Shown: positions 1 through 13,586 of the stretch, one piece after another | Layout: the number at the start of each line of letters is the position of its first letter | Position numbering within the stretch: position 1 is the stretch's first letter | The notes under the pieces: model-generated | Database searches by the model: none | What the model was told of the DNA's origin: nothing | The model's input: the letters and a program-made list of their open reading frames with translations, nothing else | Source of the DNA: Acanthosepion esculentum | Lineage: Eukaryota; Mollusca; Cephalopoda; Sepiida; Sepiidae | NCBI GenBank assembly: GCA_964036315.1 | Contig: CAXIWW010000817.1 | Location: forward strand, 1,275,501 to 1,339,500 | Length of the DNA stretch: 64,000 bases | Direction of reading: 5' to 3' | Program-made: the position numbers and the translations under genes

Positions 1-3000
1 TCCCACGCAGACGACATCCAGTCCCAGAAAGTCCCACGCAGACCACCCCCAGTCACAGAAAGTCCCACGCAGACCACGCCCAGTCACAGAAAGTCCCACG
101 CAGACGACCCCCCACCCAGGAGACAGTCCAAGAAAGTCCTACGCAGACGACCCCCCCACCCAGGAGACAGTCCCAGAAAGTCCCACGCAGACGACCCCCA
201 TTCCCAGAAAGTCCAACGCAGACGACACCCAGCCCAGGAGAGAGTCCCAGAAATCCCATGCAGACGACCCCCCGCCCAGGAGACAGTCCAAGAAAGTCCC
301 ATGCAGACGACCCCCAGTCCCAGAAAGTACCACGCAGATGAACCCAGTCCCAGAAGGTCCCACGCAGACGACTCCCAGTCCCAGAAGGTCCCACGCAGAC
401 GACCCCCAATCCCAGAAAGTCCCATGCAGACGACCCCCCACCCAAGCAAACAGTGCCAGAAAGTCCCACGCAGACGACACACCACCTAGAAGACAGTCCC
501 AGAAAGTCCCACGCAGACGACCCCCACCCAGGTGACAGTCCCAGAAAGACCCACCCAGACGACCCCCAGTCCCAGAAACTCCCACGCATATAACCCCCAG
601 TCCCAGAAAGTCCCACGCAGACGATCTCCAGTCCCAGAAATTCCCACGCAGACGAAACCCCACCCAGGCGACAGTCCCAGAAAGTCCCACGCAGACGACC
701 CACCACCTAGAAGACAGTCGCACAAAGTCCCACGCAGACGACCCTCACCCAAAAGACAGTCCCAGAAAGACCCACGCAGAAATCCCACACTCCCAGACAG
801 TCCCACGCAGACGACACCCCAGACAGGAGACAGTCCCTGAAAGTCCCACGCAGACGATCCCCAGTCCCAGAAAGTCCCACGCAGACGACCCCCCACCCAG
901 GAGACAGTCCAAGAAAGTCCTACGCAGACGACCCCCCCACCCAGGAGACACTCCCAGAAAGTCCCACGCAGACGAACCCCAGTCCCAGAAAGTCCCACGC
1001 AGACGACCCCCATTCCCAGAAAGTCCCACGCAGACGACCCCCCACCCAGGAGACAGTCCCAGAAAGTCCGACGCAGACGACACCCAGTCCCAGAAAGTCC
1101 CACGCAGACGGCCCCCACCCAGGAGACAGTCCCAGAAAGTCCCATGCAGACGACCTCCAGTCACAGCAAGTCCCACGCAGACGACCCCTTACTCAGGAGA
1201 GAATCCCAGAAAGTCCCACGCAGACGACCCACCAGACAGGAGACAGTCCCAGAAAGTCCCACGCAGACGACCCCCAGTCCCAGAAAGTCCCACGCAGACG
1301 ACCCCCCACCCAGGAGACAGTCCCAGAAAGTCCCACGCAGACGACCCCCACTCCCAGAAAGTCCCACGCAGACGAACCACAGTCCCAGAAAGTCCCACGC
1401 TGAGGACCCCCCCACCCAGGAGACAGTGCAAGAAAGTCCTACGCAGACGACCCCCCAACCCAGGAGACAGTCCCAGAAAGTCCCACGCAAACGACCCCCA
1501 GTACCAGAAAGTCCCAAGCAGACGACCCCCAGTCCCAGAAAGTCCCACGCAGATGACACCCAGTCCCACAACGTCCCACGCAGACGACCCCCCACCCAGC
1601 AGACATTTCCCAGAAAGTCCCACGCAGACGTCACCCAGTCCCAGAAAGTCCCACGCAGACCACCCCAGTCACAGAAAGTCCCACGCAGACCACCCCCAGT
1701 CACATAATGTCCCACGCAGACGACCCACCACCCAGGAGACTGTCCAAGAAAGTCCTACGCAGACGACCCCCCCACCCAGGAGACAGTCCCAGAAAGTCCC
1801 ACGCAGACGACCCCCATTCCCAGAAAGTCCAACGCAGACGACACCGAGCCCAGGAGAGAGTCCCAGAAAGTCCCATGCAGACGACCCCCCACCCAGGAGA
1901 AAGTCCAAGAAAGTCCCACGAAGACGACCCCCAGTCCCAGAAAGTACCACGCAGATGACCCCCAGTCCCAGAAGGTCCAACGCAGACGACCCCCAGTCCC
2001 AGAAGCTCCCACGCAGACGACCCCCAATCCCAGAAAGTCCCATGCAGACGACCCCCCACCCAAGCGACAGTGCCAGAAAGTCCCACGCAGACGACCCCCA
2101 CCCAGGAGACAGTCCCAGAAAGACCCACGCAGACGAGCCCCAGTCCCAGAAAGTCCCACGCAGACGACCCCCCAGACAGGAGACAGTCCCAGAAAGTCCC
2201 ACGCAGACGACCCCCAGTCCCAGAAAGTCCCACGCATATGACCCCCAGTCCCAGAAAGTCCCACGCAGACGATCCCCAGTCCCAGAAAGTCCCACGCAGA
2301 CGACCCACCACCTAGAAGACAGTCGCACAAAGTCCCACGCAGACGACCCCCACCCAGGAGACAGTCCCAGAAAGACCCACGCAGAAAACCCCCACTCCCA
2401 GAAAGTCCCACGCAGACGATCCCCAGTCCCAGAAAGTCCCACGCAGACGACCCCCCACCCAGGAGACAGTACAAGAAAGTCCTACGCAGACGACCCCCAC
2501 CCAGGAGACACTCCCAGAAAGTCCCACGCAGATGACCCCCAGTCCCAGAAAGTCCCACGCAGACGAACCCCAGTCCCAGAAAGTCCCACGCAGACGACCC
2601 CGCACCCAGGAGACAGTCCAAGAAACTCCTACGCGGACGACCCCCCCACCCAGGAGACAGTCCCAGAAAGTCCCACGCAGACGACCCCCATTCCCAGAAA
2701 GTCCCACGCAGACGACCCCCCACCCAGGAGACAGTCCCAGAAAGTCCGACGCAGACGACCCCCAGTCCCAGAAAGTCCCACGCAGACGATCCCCAGTCCC
2801 AGAAAGTGCCACGCAGACGACCCCCCACCCAGGAGACAGTACAAGAAAGTCCTACGCAGACGACACCCCCACCCAGGAGACACTCCCAGAAAGTCCCACG
2901 CAGACGACCCCAGTCCCAGAAAGTCCCACGCAGACGACCCCCATTCCCAGAAAGTCCCACGCAGACGACCCCCCACCCAGGAGACAGTCCCAGAAAGTCC

Positions 3001-3497
3001 GACGCAGACGACACCCAGACCCAGAAAGTCCCACGCAGACGGCCCCCACCAAGGAGACAGTCACAGAAAGAGCAACGCAGACGACCCCCCACCCACCCAG
3101 GAGACAGTCCCAGAAAGTCCCATGCAGACGACACCCACGCCAGGAGACAGTCCCCGAAAGTCCCATGCAGACGACCTCCAGTCCCAGCAAGTCCCACGCA
3201 GACGACCCCTCACTCAGAAGACAGTCCCAGAAAGTCCCACGCAGACGACCCACCAGACAGGAGACAGTCCCAGAAAGTCCCACGCAGACGACCCCCAGTC
3301 CCAGAAAGTCCCACGCAGACGACCCCCCACCCAGGCGACAGTCCCAGAAAGTCCCACGCAGATGACCCCCAGTCCCACAACGTCCCACGCAGACGACCCC
3401 CCACCCAGGAGACAGTCCCAGAAAGTCCCACGCAGACGGCCCCCAGTCCCAGAAAGTCTCACGCAGACGACCCCCATTCCCAGAAAGTCCCACGCAG

Positions 3498-4330
3498 ACG
3501 ACACCCCACCCAGGAGACACTCCCAGAAAGTCCGACGCAGACGACACCCAGTCCCAGACAGTCCCACGCAGACGGCCCCCACCAAGGAGACAGTCACAGA
3601 AAGAGCAACGCAGACGACCCCCCACCCAGGAGACAATCCCAGAAAGTCCCATTCAGAAGACCTCCAGTCCCAGAAAGTCCCACGCAGACGGCCCCCACCC
3701 AGGAGACAGTCACAGAAAGTCCCACGCAGACGACACCCAGGCCAGGAGACAGTCCCAGAAAGTCCCATGCAGACGACCTCCAGTCCCAGCAAGTCCCACG
3801 CAGACGACCCCTCACTCAGGAGACAGTCCCAGAAAGTCCCACGCAGACGACCCACCAGACAGGAGACAGTCCCAGAAAGACCCACGCAGACGACCCCCAG
3901 TCCCAGAAAGTCCCACGCAGACGACCCCCCACCCAGGAGACAGTCCCAGAAAGTCCCACGCAGACGACCCCCACTCCCAGAAAGTCCCACGCAGACGACC
4001 CCCCACCCAGGCGGCAGTCCTAGAAAGTCCCACGCAGACGAACCCCACCCAGGCGACAGTCCCAGAAAGTCTCACGCATACGACCCCCAGTCCCAGAAAG
4101 TCCCACGCAGACGAACCCCAGTCCCAGAAAGTCCCACGCTGACGACCCCCCCACCCAGGAGACAGTCCAAGAAAGTCCCACGCAGACGACCCCCAGTACC
4201 AGAAAGTCCCACGCAGATGACCCCCAGTCCCACAACGTCCCACGCAGACGACCCCCCACCCAGCAGACATTTCCCAGAAAGTCCCACGCAGACGTCACCC
4301 AGTCCCAGAAAGTCCCACCCAGACCACCCC
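3498..4330 (+). repeat. Sat1 segmental duplication, copy 1 (offset 1,313 bp)
   Basis: This segment matches 4,811-5,600. Marker units include CAGACAGTCCCACGCAGACG, AGAGCAACGCAGACGAC and CCATTCAGAAGACCTCC, all in the same order. The offset is 1,313 bp at first and falls to about 1,270 bp near 4,040, which is the loss of one 43-bp unit from the second copy. Confidence 0.8.
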
Positions 4331-4810
4331 CAGTCACAGAAAGTCCCATGCAGACCACCCCCAGTCACAGAAAGTCCCACGCAGACGAACCCCCACCCAG
4401 GAGACAGTCCAAGAAAGTCCTACGCAGACGACCCCCCCACCCAGGAGACAGTCCCAGAAAGTCCCACGCAGACGACGCCCATTCCCAGAAAGTCCAACGC
4501 AGACGACACCCAGCCCAGGAGAGAGTCCCAGAAAGTCCCATGCAGACGACCCCCCCACCCAGGAGACAGTCCAAGAAAGTCCCACGCAGACGACCCACCA
4601 CCTAGAAGACAGTCCCACAAAGTCCCACGCAGTCGACCCCCACCCAGGAGACAGTCCCAGAAAGACCCACGCAGAAAACCCCCAGTCCCAGAAAGTCCCA
4701 CGCAGATGACCCCCCAGACAGGAGACAGTCCCAGAAAGTCCCACGCAGACGACCCCCAGTCCCAGAAAGTCTCACGCAGACGACCCCCAGTCCCAGAAAG
4801 TCCCACGCAG

Positions 4811-5600
4811 ACGACACCCCACCCAGGAGACACTCACAGAAAGTCCGACGCAGACGACACCCAGTCCCAGACAGTCCCACGCAGACGGCCCCCACCAAGG
4901 AGACAGTCACAGAAAGAGCAACGCAGACGACCCCCCACCCAGGAGACAGTCCCAGAAAGTCCCATTCAGAAGACCTCCAGTCCCAGAAAGTCCCACGCAG
5001 ACGGCCCCCACCCAGGAGACAGTCACAGAAAGTCCCACGCAGACGACACCCAGGCCAGGAGACAGTCCCAGAAAGTCCCATGCAGACGACCTCCAGTCCC
5101 AGCAAGTCCCACGCAGACGACCCCTCACTCAGGAGACAGTCCCAGAAAGTCCCACGCAGACGACCCACCAGACAGGAGACAGTCCCAGAAAGTCCCACGC
5201 AGAAGAACCCCAGTCCCAGAAAGTCCCACGCAGACGACCCCCCACCCAGGAGACAGTCCCAGAAAGTCCCACGCAGACGACCCCCACTCCCAGAAAGTCC
5301 CACGCAGACGAACCCCACCCAGGCGACAGTCCCAGAAAGTCTCACGCATACGACCCCCAGTCCCAGAAAGTCCCACGCAGACGAACCCCAGTCCCAGAAA
5401 GTCCCACGCTGACGACCGCCCCACCCAGGAGACAGTCCAAGAAAGTCCCACGCAGACGACCCCCAGTACCAGAAAGTCCCACGCAGATGACCCCCAGTCC
5501 CACAACGTTCCACGCAGATGACCCCCCACCCAGCAGACATTTCCCAGAAAGTCCCAGGCAGACGAGACCCAGTCCCAGAAAGTCCCACGCAGACCACCCC
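4811..5600 (+). repeat. Sat1 segmental duplication, copy 2 (offset 1,313 bp)
   Basis: This is the second copy of 3,498-4,330. It has scattered substitutions and is one 43-bp unit shorter towards its end. It runs into the CAGCAGACATTTCCCAG module at about 5,530, as the first copy does near 4,260. Confidence 0.8.
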
Positions 5601-6839
5601 CAGTCACAGAAAGTCCCACGCAGACCACCCCCAGTCACAGAAAGTCCCACGCAGACGACCCCCCCACCCAGGAGACAGTCCAAGAAAGTCCTACGCAGAA
5701 GACCCCCCCACCCAGGAGACAGTCCCAGAAAGTCCCACGCAGACGACCCCCATTCCCAGAGAGTCCAACGCAGACGACACCCAGCCCAGGAGAGAGTCCC
5801 AGAAAGTCCCATGCAGACGACCTCTAGTCCCAGAAAGTCCAACGCAGACGACCCCTCACCAGGAGACAGTCTCAGAAAGTCCCACGCAGACGACCCACGA
5901 GACAGTAGACAGTCCCAGAAAGTGCCACGCAGACGACCCCCAGTCCCAGAAATCCCACGCAGACGACCCCCCACCCAGGCGACAGTCCCAGAAAGTCCCA
6001 CGCAGAGGACCCACCACCTAGAAGACAGTCCCACAAAGTCCCACGCAGACGACCCCCTGTCCCAGAAATTCCGACGCAGACGACCCCCCAACCTGGAGAC
6101 AGTCCCAGAAAGTCCGACGCAGACGACACCCAGTCCCAGAAAGTCCCAGGCGACAGTCCCAGAAAGTTCCACGCAGACGACCCCCAGTCCCAGAAAGTCC
6201 CACGCAGACGACCCCCCACCCAGGCGACAGTCCCAGAAAGTCCCACGCCGACGACCCCCAGTCCCAGAAAGTCCCACGCAGACGAACCCCAGTCCCAGAA
6301 AGTCCCACGCAGACGACCTCCCCACCCAGGAGACAGTCCAAGAAAGTCCCACGCAGACGACCGCCAGAACCAGAAAGTCCCAAGCAGACGACCCCCAGTC
6401 CCAGAAAGTCCGACGCAGACGACACCCAGTCCCAGAAAGTCCCACGCAGACGACACCCAGTCCCAGAAAGTCCCAAGCAGACGATCCCCACCCTGGAGAC
6501 AGACCCCGAAAGTCCCACGCAGACGACCCCCAGTCCCAGAAAGTCCCACGCAGACGACCCCCAGTCCCAGAAAGTCCCACGCAGACGACCCCCAGTCCCA
6601 GGAAGTCCCACGCAGACGATCCCCCCACCCAGCAGAGAGTCCCAGAAAGTCCCATGCAGAGGACCTCCAGTCCCAGAAAGTCCCACGAAGACGACCCCCC
6701 ACCCAGGAGACAGTCACAGAAAGTCCCACGCAGACGACCCCCAGTCCCAGAAAGTCCCACGCAGACGACCCCCCAGACAGGAGACAGTCCCAGAAAGTCC
6801 CACGCAGACGACCCCCAGTCCCAGAAAGTCCCACGCAGA

Positions 6840-7130
6840 CGACTCCCAGTCCCAGAAGGTCGCACGCAGACGTCCCCCTATCCCAGAAAGTCCCACGCAG
6901 AGGACCCCCCACCCAAGCGACAGTGCCAGAATGTCCCACGCAGACGACACACAACCTAGAAGACAGTCCCACAAAGTCCCACGCAGACGACCCCCACCCA
7001 GGATACAGTCCCAGAAAGACCCACGTAGACGACCCCCAGTCCCAGAAAGTCCCACGCAGACGACCCCCCAGACAGGAGACAGTCCCAGAAAGTCCCACGC
7101 AGACGACCCCCCACCCAGGAGACACTCCCA
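6840..7130 (+). repeat. Sat1 segmental duplication, copy 1 (offset about 1,115 bp)
   Basis: Rare variants GAAGGTCGCACGCAG, GTCCCCCTATCCCAG, CACACAACCTAGAAG and CAGGATACAGTC occur here in the same order as at 7,955-8,232. Confidence 0.8.
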
Positions 7131-7954
7131 GAAAGTCCCACGCAGACGACCCCCAGTCCCAGAAAGTCCAACGCAGACGACCCCCAGTCCCAGAATGTCC
7201 CACGCAGAAGACCCCCAGTCCCAGAAAGTCCCACGCAGACGATCCTCAGTCCCAGAAAGTCCCAAGCAGACGACCCCCCACCCAGGCGACAGTCCCAAAA
7301 AGTCCCACGCAGACGACCCACCACCTAGAAGACAGTCCCACAAAGTCCCACGCAGACGACCCCCACCCAGGAGACAGTCCCAGAAAGACCCACGCAGAAA
7401 AACCCCAGTCCCAGAAAGTCCCACGCAGACGACACCCCAGACAGGAGACAGTCCCAGAAAGTCCCACGCAGACGACCCCCAGTCCCAGAAAGTCTCACGC
7501 AGACGACCCCCACTCCCAGAAAGTCCCACGCAGACGACCCCCCAGACAGTAGACAGTCCCAGAAAGTCCAACGCAGACGACCCCCAGTCCCAGAATGTCC
7601 CACGCAGATGACCCCCAGTCCCAGAAAGTCCCACGCAGACGATCCCCAGTCCCAGAAAGTCCCACGCAGACGACCCCCCACCCAGGAGACAGTCACAGAA
7701 AGTACCACGCAGACGACCCACCAGACAGGAGCCAGTCCCACAAAGTCCCACGCAGACGACCGCCAGTCCCAGAAAGTCCCACGCAGACGACCCCCAGTCC
7801 CAGAAAGTCCCACGCAGACGACCCCCACCCAGGAGTCAGTCCAAGAAAGTCCCAGGTAGACGACCCCCAGTCCCAGAAAGTCCCACGCAGATGACCCCCA
7901 GTCCCAGAAGGTCCCACGCAGATGACCCCCAGTCCCAGAAGGTCCCACGCAGAC

Positions 7955-8232
7955 GACCCCCAGTCCCAGAAGGTCGCACGCAGAACGTCCCCCTATCCCA
8001 GAAAGTCCCACGCAGAGGACCCCCCACCCAAGCGACAGTGCCAGAATGTCCCACGCAGACGACACACAACCTAGAAGACAGTCCCACAAAGTCCCACGCA
8101 GACGACCCCCACCCAGGATACAGTCCCAGAAAGACCCACGTAGACGACCCCCAGTCCCAGAAAGTCCCACGCAGACGACCCCCCAGACAGGAGACAGTCC
8201 CAGAAAGTCCCACGCAGACGACCCCCCACCCA
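7955..8232 (+). repeat. Sat1 segmental duplication, copy 2 (offset about 1,115 bp)
   Basis: This is the second copy of 6,840-7,130. It differs by a one-base insertion (CGCAGAACGTCC against CGCAGACGTCC) and a few substitutions. Confidence 0.8.
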
Positions 8233-9760
8233 GGAGACAGTACAATAATGTCCTACGCAGACGAACCCCCCACCCAGGAGACACTCCCAGAAAGTCCCAC
8301 GCAGACGACCCCCAGTCCCAGAAAGTCCCACGCAGACGACCCCCAGTCCCAGAATGTCCCACGCAGACGACCACCCACCCAGGAGACAGTCCAAGAAAGT
8401 CCTACGCAGACGACCCTCCCACCCAGGAGACAGTCCCAGAAAGTCCCACGCAGACGACCCACCACCTAGAAGACAGTCCCACCAAGTCCCACGCAGACGA
8501 ACCCCACCCAGGAGACAGTCCCATAAAGACCCACGCAGAAAACCCCCAGTCCCAGAAAGTCCCACGCAGACGACCCCCCAGACAGGAGACAGTCCCAGAA
8601 AGTCCCACGCAGACGACCCCCAGTCCCAGAAAGTCCCACGCAGACGACCCCCACTCCCAGAAAGTCCCACGCAGACGACCCCCCACCCAGGAGACAGTAC
8701 AAGAAAGTCCTACGCAGACGACCCCCCACCCAGGAGACACTCCCAGAAAGTCCCACGCAGACGACCCCCAGTCCCAGAAAGTCCCACGCAGACGACCCCC
8801 AGTACAAGAAAGTCCCACTCAGACGACCCCCAGTCCCAGAAATTCCCACTCAGACGACGCCCGACCCAGGAGTCAGTCCCAGAAAGTCCCACGCAGACGA
8901 CCCCCTGTCCCAGAAATTCCCACGCAGACGACCCCCCACCCTGGAGACAGTACCAGAAAGTCCTACGCAGACGACCCCCCAGACAGGAGACAGTCCTAGA
9001 AAGTCCCACGCAGACGACCCCCAGTCCCAGAAAGTCCCACGCAGACGAGCCCCCACCCAGGAGACAGTCCCAGAAAGTCCCACGCAGACGACCCCCATTC
9101 CCAGAAAGTCCAACGCAGACGACCCCCCACCCAGGAGACAGTCCCAGAAAGTCAGACGCAGACGACACCCAGTCCCAGAAAGTCCCACGCAGACGGCCCC
9201 CACCCAGGAGACAGTCACAGAAAGAGCAACGATGACGACCCACCCACCCAGGAGACAGTCCCAGAAAGTCCCATGCAGACGACCCCCCCACCCAGGAGAC
9301 AGTCCAAGAAAGTCCCACGCAGACGACCCCCAGTCCCAGAAAGTCCCACGCAGATGACCCCCAGTCCCAGAAGGTCCCACGCAGACGACCCCCAGTCCCA
9401 GAAGGTCACACGGAGACGACCCCCAATCCCAGAAAGTCCCACGCAGACGACCCCCCACCCAAGCGACAGTGCCAGAAAGTCCCACGCAGACGACACACCA
9501 CCTAGAAGACAGTCCCACAAAGTCCCAGGCAGACGACCCCCAGTCCCAGAAAGTCCCACGCAGATGACCCCCAGTCCCAGAAGGTCCCACGCAGACGACC
9601 CCCAGTCCCAGAAGGTCTCACGCAGATGACCCCCAGTCCCAGAAAGTCCCACGCAGACGACCCCCAGTCCCAGAAAGTCCCACTCAGACGACCCCCAGTC
9701 CCAGAAAGTCCCACGCAGACGAGACCCACCCAGGGGACAGTCCCAGAAAATCCCACTCAG

Positions 9761-11660
9761 ACGAACCCCAGTCCCAGAAAGTCCCAAGCAGACGACCACC
9801 CACCCAGGAGACAGTCCCAGAAAGTCCGACGCTGACGACACCCAGTCCCAGAAAGTCCCACGCAGACGGCCCCCACCCAGGAGACAGTCACAGAAAGAGC
9901 AACGATGACGACCCCCCCACCCAGGAGACAGTCCCAGAAAGTCCCATGCAGACGACCCCCCACCCAGGAGACAGTCCAAGAAAGTCCGACGCAGACGACC
10001 CCCAGTCCCAGAAAGTCCCACGCAGACGGCCCCCACCCAGGAGACAGTCACAGAAAGAGCAACGATGACGACCCCCCCACCCAGGAGACAGTCCCAGAAA
10101 GTCCCATGCAGACGACCCCCCACCCAGGAGACAGTCCAAGAAAGTCCCACGCAGACGACCCCCAGTCGCAGAAAGTCCCACGCAGATGACCCCCAGTCCC
10201 AGAAGGTCCCACGCAGACGACCCCCAGTCCCAGAAGGTCTCACGCAGACGACCCCCAGTCCCAGAAAGTCCCACGCAGACGACACCCCACCCAGGAGACA
10301 GTCCAAGAAAGTCCTACGCAGACGATCCCCCCACCCAGGAGACAGTCCCAGAAAGTCTCACGCAGACGACCCCCAGTCCCAGAAAGTCCCACTCAGACGA
10401 CCCCCAGTCCCAGAAAGTCCCACACAGACGACGCCCGACCCAGGAGTCAGTCCCAGAAAGTCCCACGAAGACGACCCCCTGTCCAAGAAAATCCCACTCA
10501 GACGACCCCCAGTCTCAAAAATCCCACGCAGACGACCACTCACCCAGGAGACAGTCCCAGAAAGTCCGACGCAGACGACACCCAGTCCCAGAAAGTCCCA
10601 CGCAGACGGCCACCACCCAGGAGACAGTCACAGAAAGAGCAACGATGACGACCCCCCCACCCAGGAGACAGTCCCAGAAAGTCCCATGCAGACGACCCCC
10701 CACCCAGGAGACAGTCCAAGAAAGTCCAACGCAGACGACCCCCAGTCCCAGAAAGTCCAACGCAGATGACCCCCAGTCCCAGAAGGTCCCACGCAGACGA
10801 CCCCCAGTCCCAGAAGGTCCCACGCAGACGACCCCCAGTCCCAGAAAGTCCCACGCAGACGAGACCCACCCAGGGGACAGTCCCAGAAAATCCCACTCAG
10901 ACGAGCCCCAGTCCCAGAAAGTCCCAAGCAGACGACCACCCACCCAGGAGACAGTCCCAGAAAGTCCGACGCAGACGACACCCAGTCCCAGAAAGTCCCA
11001 CGCAGACGGCCCCCACCCAGGAGACAGTCACAGAAAGAGCAACGATGACGACCCCCCCACCCAGGAGACAGTCCCAGAAAGTCCCATGCAGACGACCCCC
11101 CACCCAGGAGACAGTCCAAGAAAGTCCCACGCAGACGACCCCCAGTCCCAGAAAGTCCAACGCAGATGACCCCCAGTCCCAGAAGGTCCCACGCAGACGA
11201 CCCCCAGTCCCAGAAGGTCCCACGCAGACGACCCCCAGTCCCAGAAAGTCCCACGCAGACGACACCCCACCCACGAGACAGTCCAAGAATGTCCTACGCA
11301 GACGATCCCCCCACCCAGGAGACAGTCACAGAAAGTCCCACGCAGACGACCCCCAGTCCCAGAAAGTCCCACTCAGACGACCCCCAGTCCCAGAAAGTCC
11401 CACACAGACGACGCCCGACCCAGGGGACAGTCCCAGAAAATCCCACTCAGACGACCCCCAGTCCCAGAAAGTCCCACGCAGACGACCACCCACCCAGGAG
11501 ACAGTCCCAGAAAGACCCACGCAGACGACCCCCAGTCCCAGAAAGTCCCACGCAGACGACCCCCCAGACAGTAGACAGTCCCAGAAAGTCCAACGCAGAC
11601 GACCCCCAGTCCCAGAATGTCCCACGCAGATGACCCCCAATCCCAGAAAGTCCAACCCAG
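9761..11660 (+). repeat. 1,900-bp Sat1 tandem duplication, copy 1
   Basis: This segment is repeated at an exact offset of 1,900 bp. I compared several lines and many derived translations, and they were identical between the copies. Shared variants include GCTGACGACACCCAG near 9,830 and 11,730, four GAGCAACGATGACG markers per copy, and the CCCTGTCCAAGAAAATCCC unit near 10,480 and 12,380. Confidence 0.93.
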
Positions 11661-13586
11661 ACGAACCCCAGTCCCAGAAAGTCCCAAGCAGACGACCACC
11701 CACCCAGGAGACAGTCCCAGAAAGTCCGACGCTGACGACACCCAGTCCCAGAAAGTCCCACGCAGACGGCCCCCACCCAGGAGACAGTCACAGAAAGAGC
11801 AACGATGACGACCCCCCCACCCAGGAGACAGTCCCAGAAAGTCCCATGCAGACGACCCCCCACCCAGGAGACAGTCCAAGAAAGTCCGACGCAGACGACC
11901 CCCAGTCCCAGAAAGTCCCACGCAGACGGCCCCCACCCAGGAGACAGTCACAGAAAGAGCAACGATGACGACCCCCCCACCCAGGAGACAGTCCCAGAAA
12001 GTCCCATGCAGACGACCCCCCACCCAGGAGACAGTCCAAGAAAGTCCCACGCAGACGACCCCCAGTCGCAGAAAGTCCCACGCAGATGACCCCCAGTCCC
12101 AGAAGGTCCCACGCAGACGACCCCCAGTCCCAGAAGGTCTCACGCAGACGACCCCCAGTCCCAGAAAGTCCCACGCAGACGACACCCCACCCAGGAGACA
12201 GTCCAAGAAAGTCCTACGCAGACGATCCCCCCACCCAGGAGACAGTCCCAGAAAGTCTCACGCAGACGACCCCCAGTCCCAGAAAGTCCCACTCAGACGA
12301 CCCCCAGTCCCAGAAAGTCCCACACAGACGACGCCCGACCCAGGAGTCAGTCCCAGAAAGTCCCACGAAGACGACCCCCTGTCCAAGAAAATCCCACTCA
12401 GACGACCCCCAGTCTCAAAAATCCCACGCAGACGACCACTCACCCAGGAGACAGTCCCAGAAAGTCCGACGCAGACGACACCCAGTCCCAGAAAGTCCCA
12501 CGCAGACGGCCACCACCCAGGAGACAGTCACAGAAAGAGCAACGATGACGACCCCCCCACCCAGGAGACAGTCCCAGAAAGTCCCATGCAGACGACCCCC
12601 CACCCAGGAGACAGTCCAAGAAAGTCCAACGCAGACGACCCCCAGTCCCAGAAAGTCCAACGCAGATGACCCCCAGTCCCAGAAGGTCCCACGCAGACGA
12701 CCCCCAGTCCCAGAAGGTCCCACGCAGACGACCCCCAGTCCCAGAAAGTCCCACGCAGACGAGACCCACCCAGGGGACAGTCCCAGAAAATCCCACTCAG
12801 ACGAGCCCCAGTCCCAGAAAGTCCCAAGCAGACGACCACCCACCCAGGAGACAGTCCCAGAAAGTCCGACGCAGACGACACCCAGTCCCAGAAAGTCCCA
12901 CGCAGACGGCCCCCACCCAGGAGACAGTCACAGAAAGAGCAACGATGACGACCCCCCCACCCAGGAGACAGTCCCAGAAAGTCCCATGCAGACGACCCCC
13001 CACCCAGGAGACAGTCCAAGAAAGTCCCACGCAGACGACCCCCAGTCCCAGAAAGTCCAACGCAGATGACCCCCAGTCCCAGAAGGTCCCACGCAGACGA
13101 CCCCCAGTCCCAGAAGGTCCCACGCAGACGACCCCCAGTCCCAGAAAGTCCCACGCAGACGACACCCCACCCACGAGACAGTCCAAGAATGTCCTACGCA
13201 GACGATCCCCCCACCCAGGAGACAGTCACAGAAAGTCCCACGCAGACGACCCCCAGTCCCAGAAAGTCCCACTCAGACGACCCCCAGTCCCAGAAAGTCC
13301 CACACAGACGACGCCCGACCCAGGGGACAGTCCCAGAAAATCCCACTCAGACGACCCCCAGTCCCAGAAAGTCCCACGCAGACGACCACCCACCCAGGAG
13401 ACAGTCCCAGAAAGACCCACGCAGACGACCCCCAGTCCCAGAAAGTCCCACGCAGACGACCCCCCAGACAGTAGACAGTCCCAGAAAGTCCAACGCAGAC
13501 GACCCCCAGTCCCAGAATGTCCCACGCAGATGACCCCCAATCCCAGAAAGTCCAACCCAGACGAACCCCAGTCCCAGAAAGTCCCA
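11661..13586 (+). repeat. 1,900-bp Sat1 tandem duplication, copy 2
   Basis: This is the second copy of 9,761-11,660, directly adjacent and without an offset change. Similarity continues for about 26 bases past one full period, then the sequence switches to CCCACGCAG where the other copy has CCCAAGCAG. Near identity points to a very recent event or an assembly duplication. Confidence 0.93.

Larger units (their letters stand above)
1..5820 (+). repeat. Recurrent Sat1 module, four copies
   Basis: A run of Sat1 units with the same private variants recurs at about 1-270, 1,625-1,890, 4,295-4,545 and 5,555-5,820. It has two CAGACCAC units followed by AGTCACAG, then CCATTCCCAGAAAGTCCAAC, then AGCCCAGGAGAGAG. 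The first two copies stay collinear for about 450 bp. The last three are preceded by a CAGCAGACATTTCCCAG unit. Copies are separated by about 1.3-2.7 kb, so the block was built by copying multi-unit segments rather than single monomers. Confidence 0.8.

Noticed and set aside
1553..5521. An open frame of 1,322 codons for a basic, proline-rich repetitive protein
   Set aside because: It lies wholly in Sat1, whose unit lacks stop codons in all six frames. Comparable frames occur on both strands and in overlapping phases, the first ATG arises from a CpG-type change, and substitutions show no frame preference that I can see.
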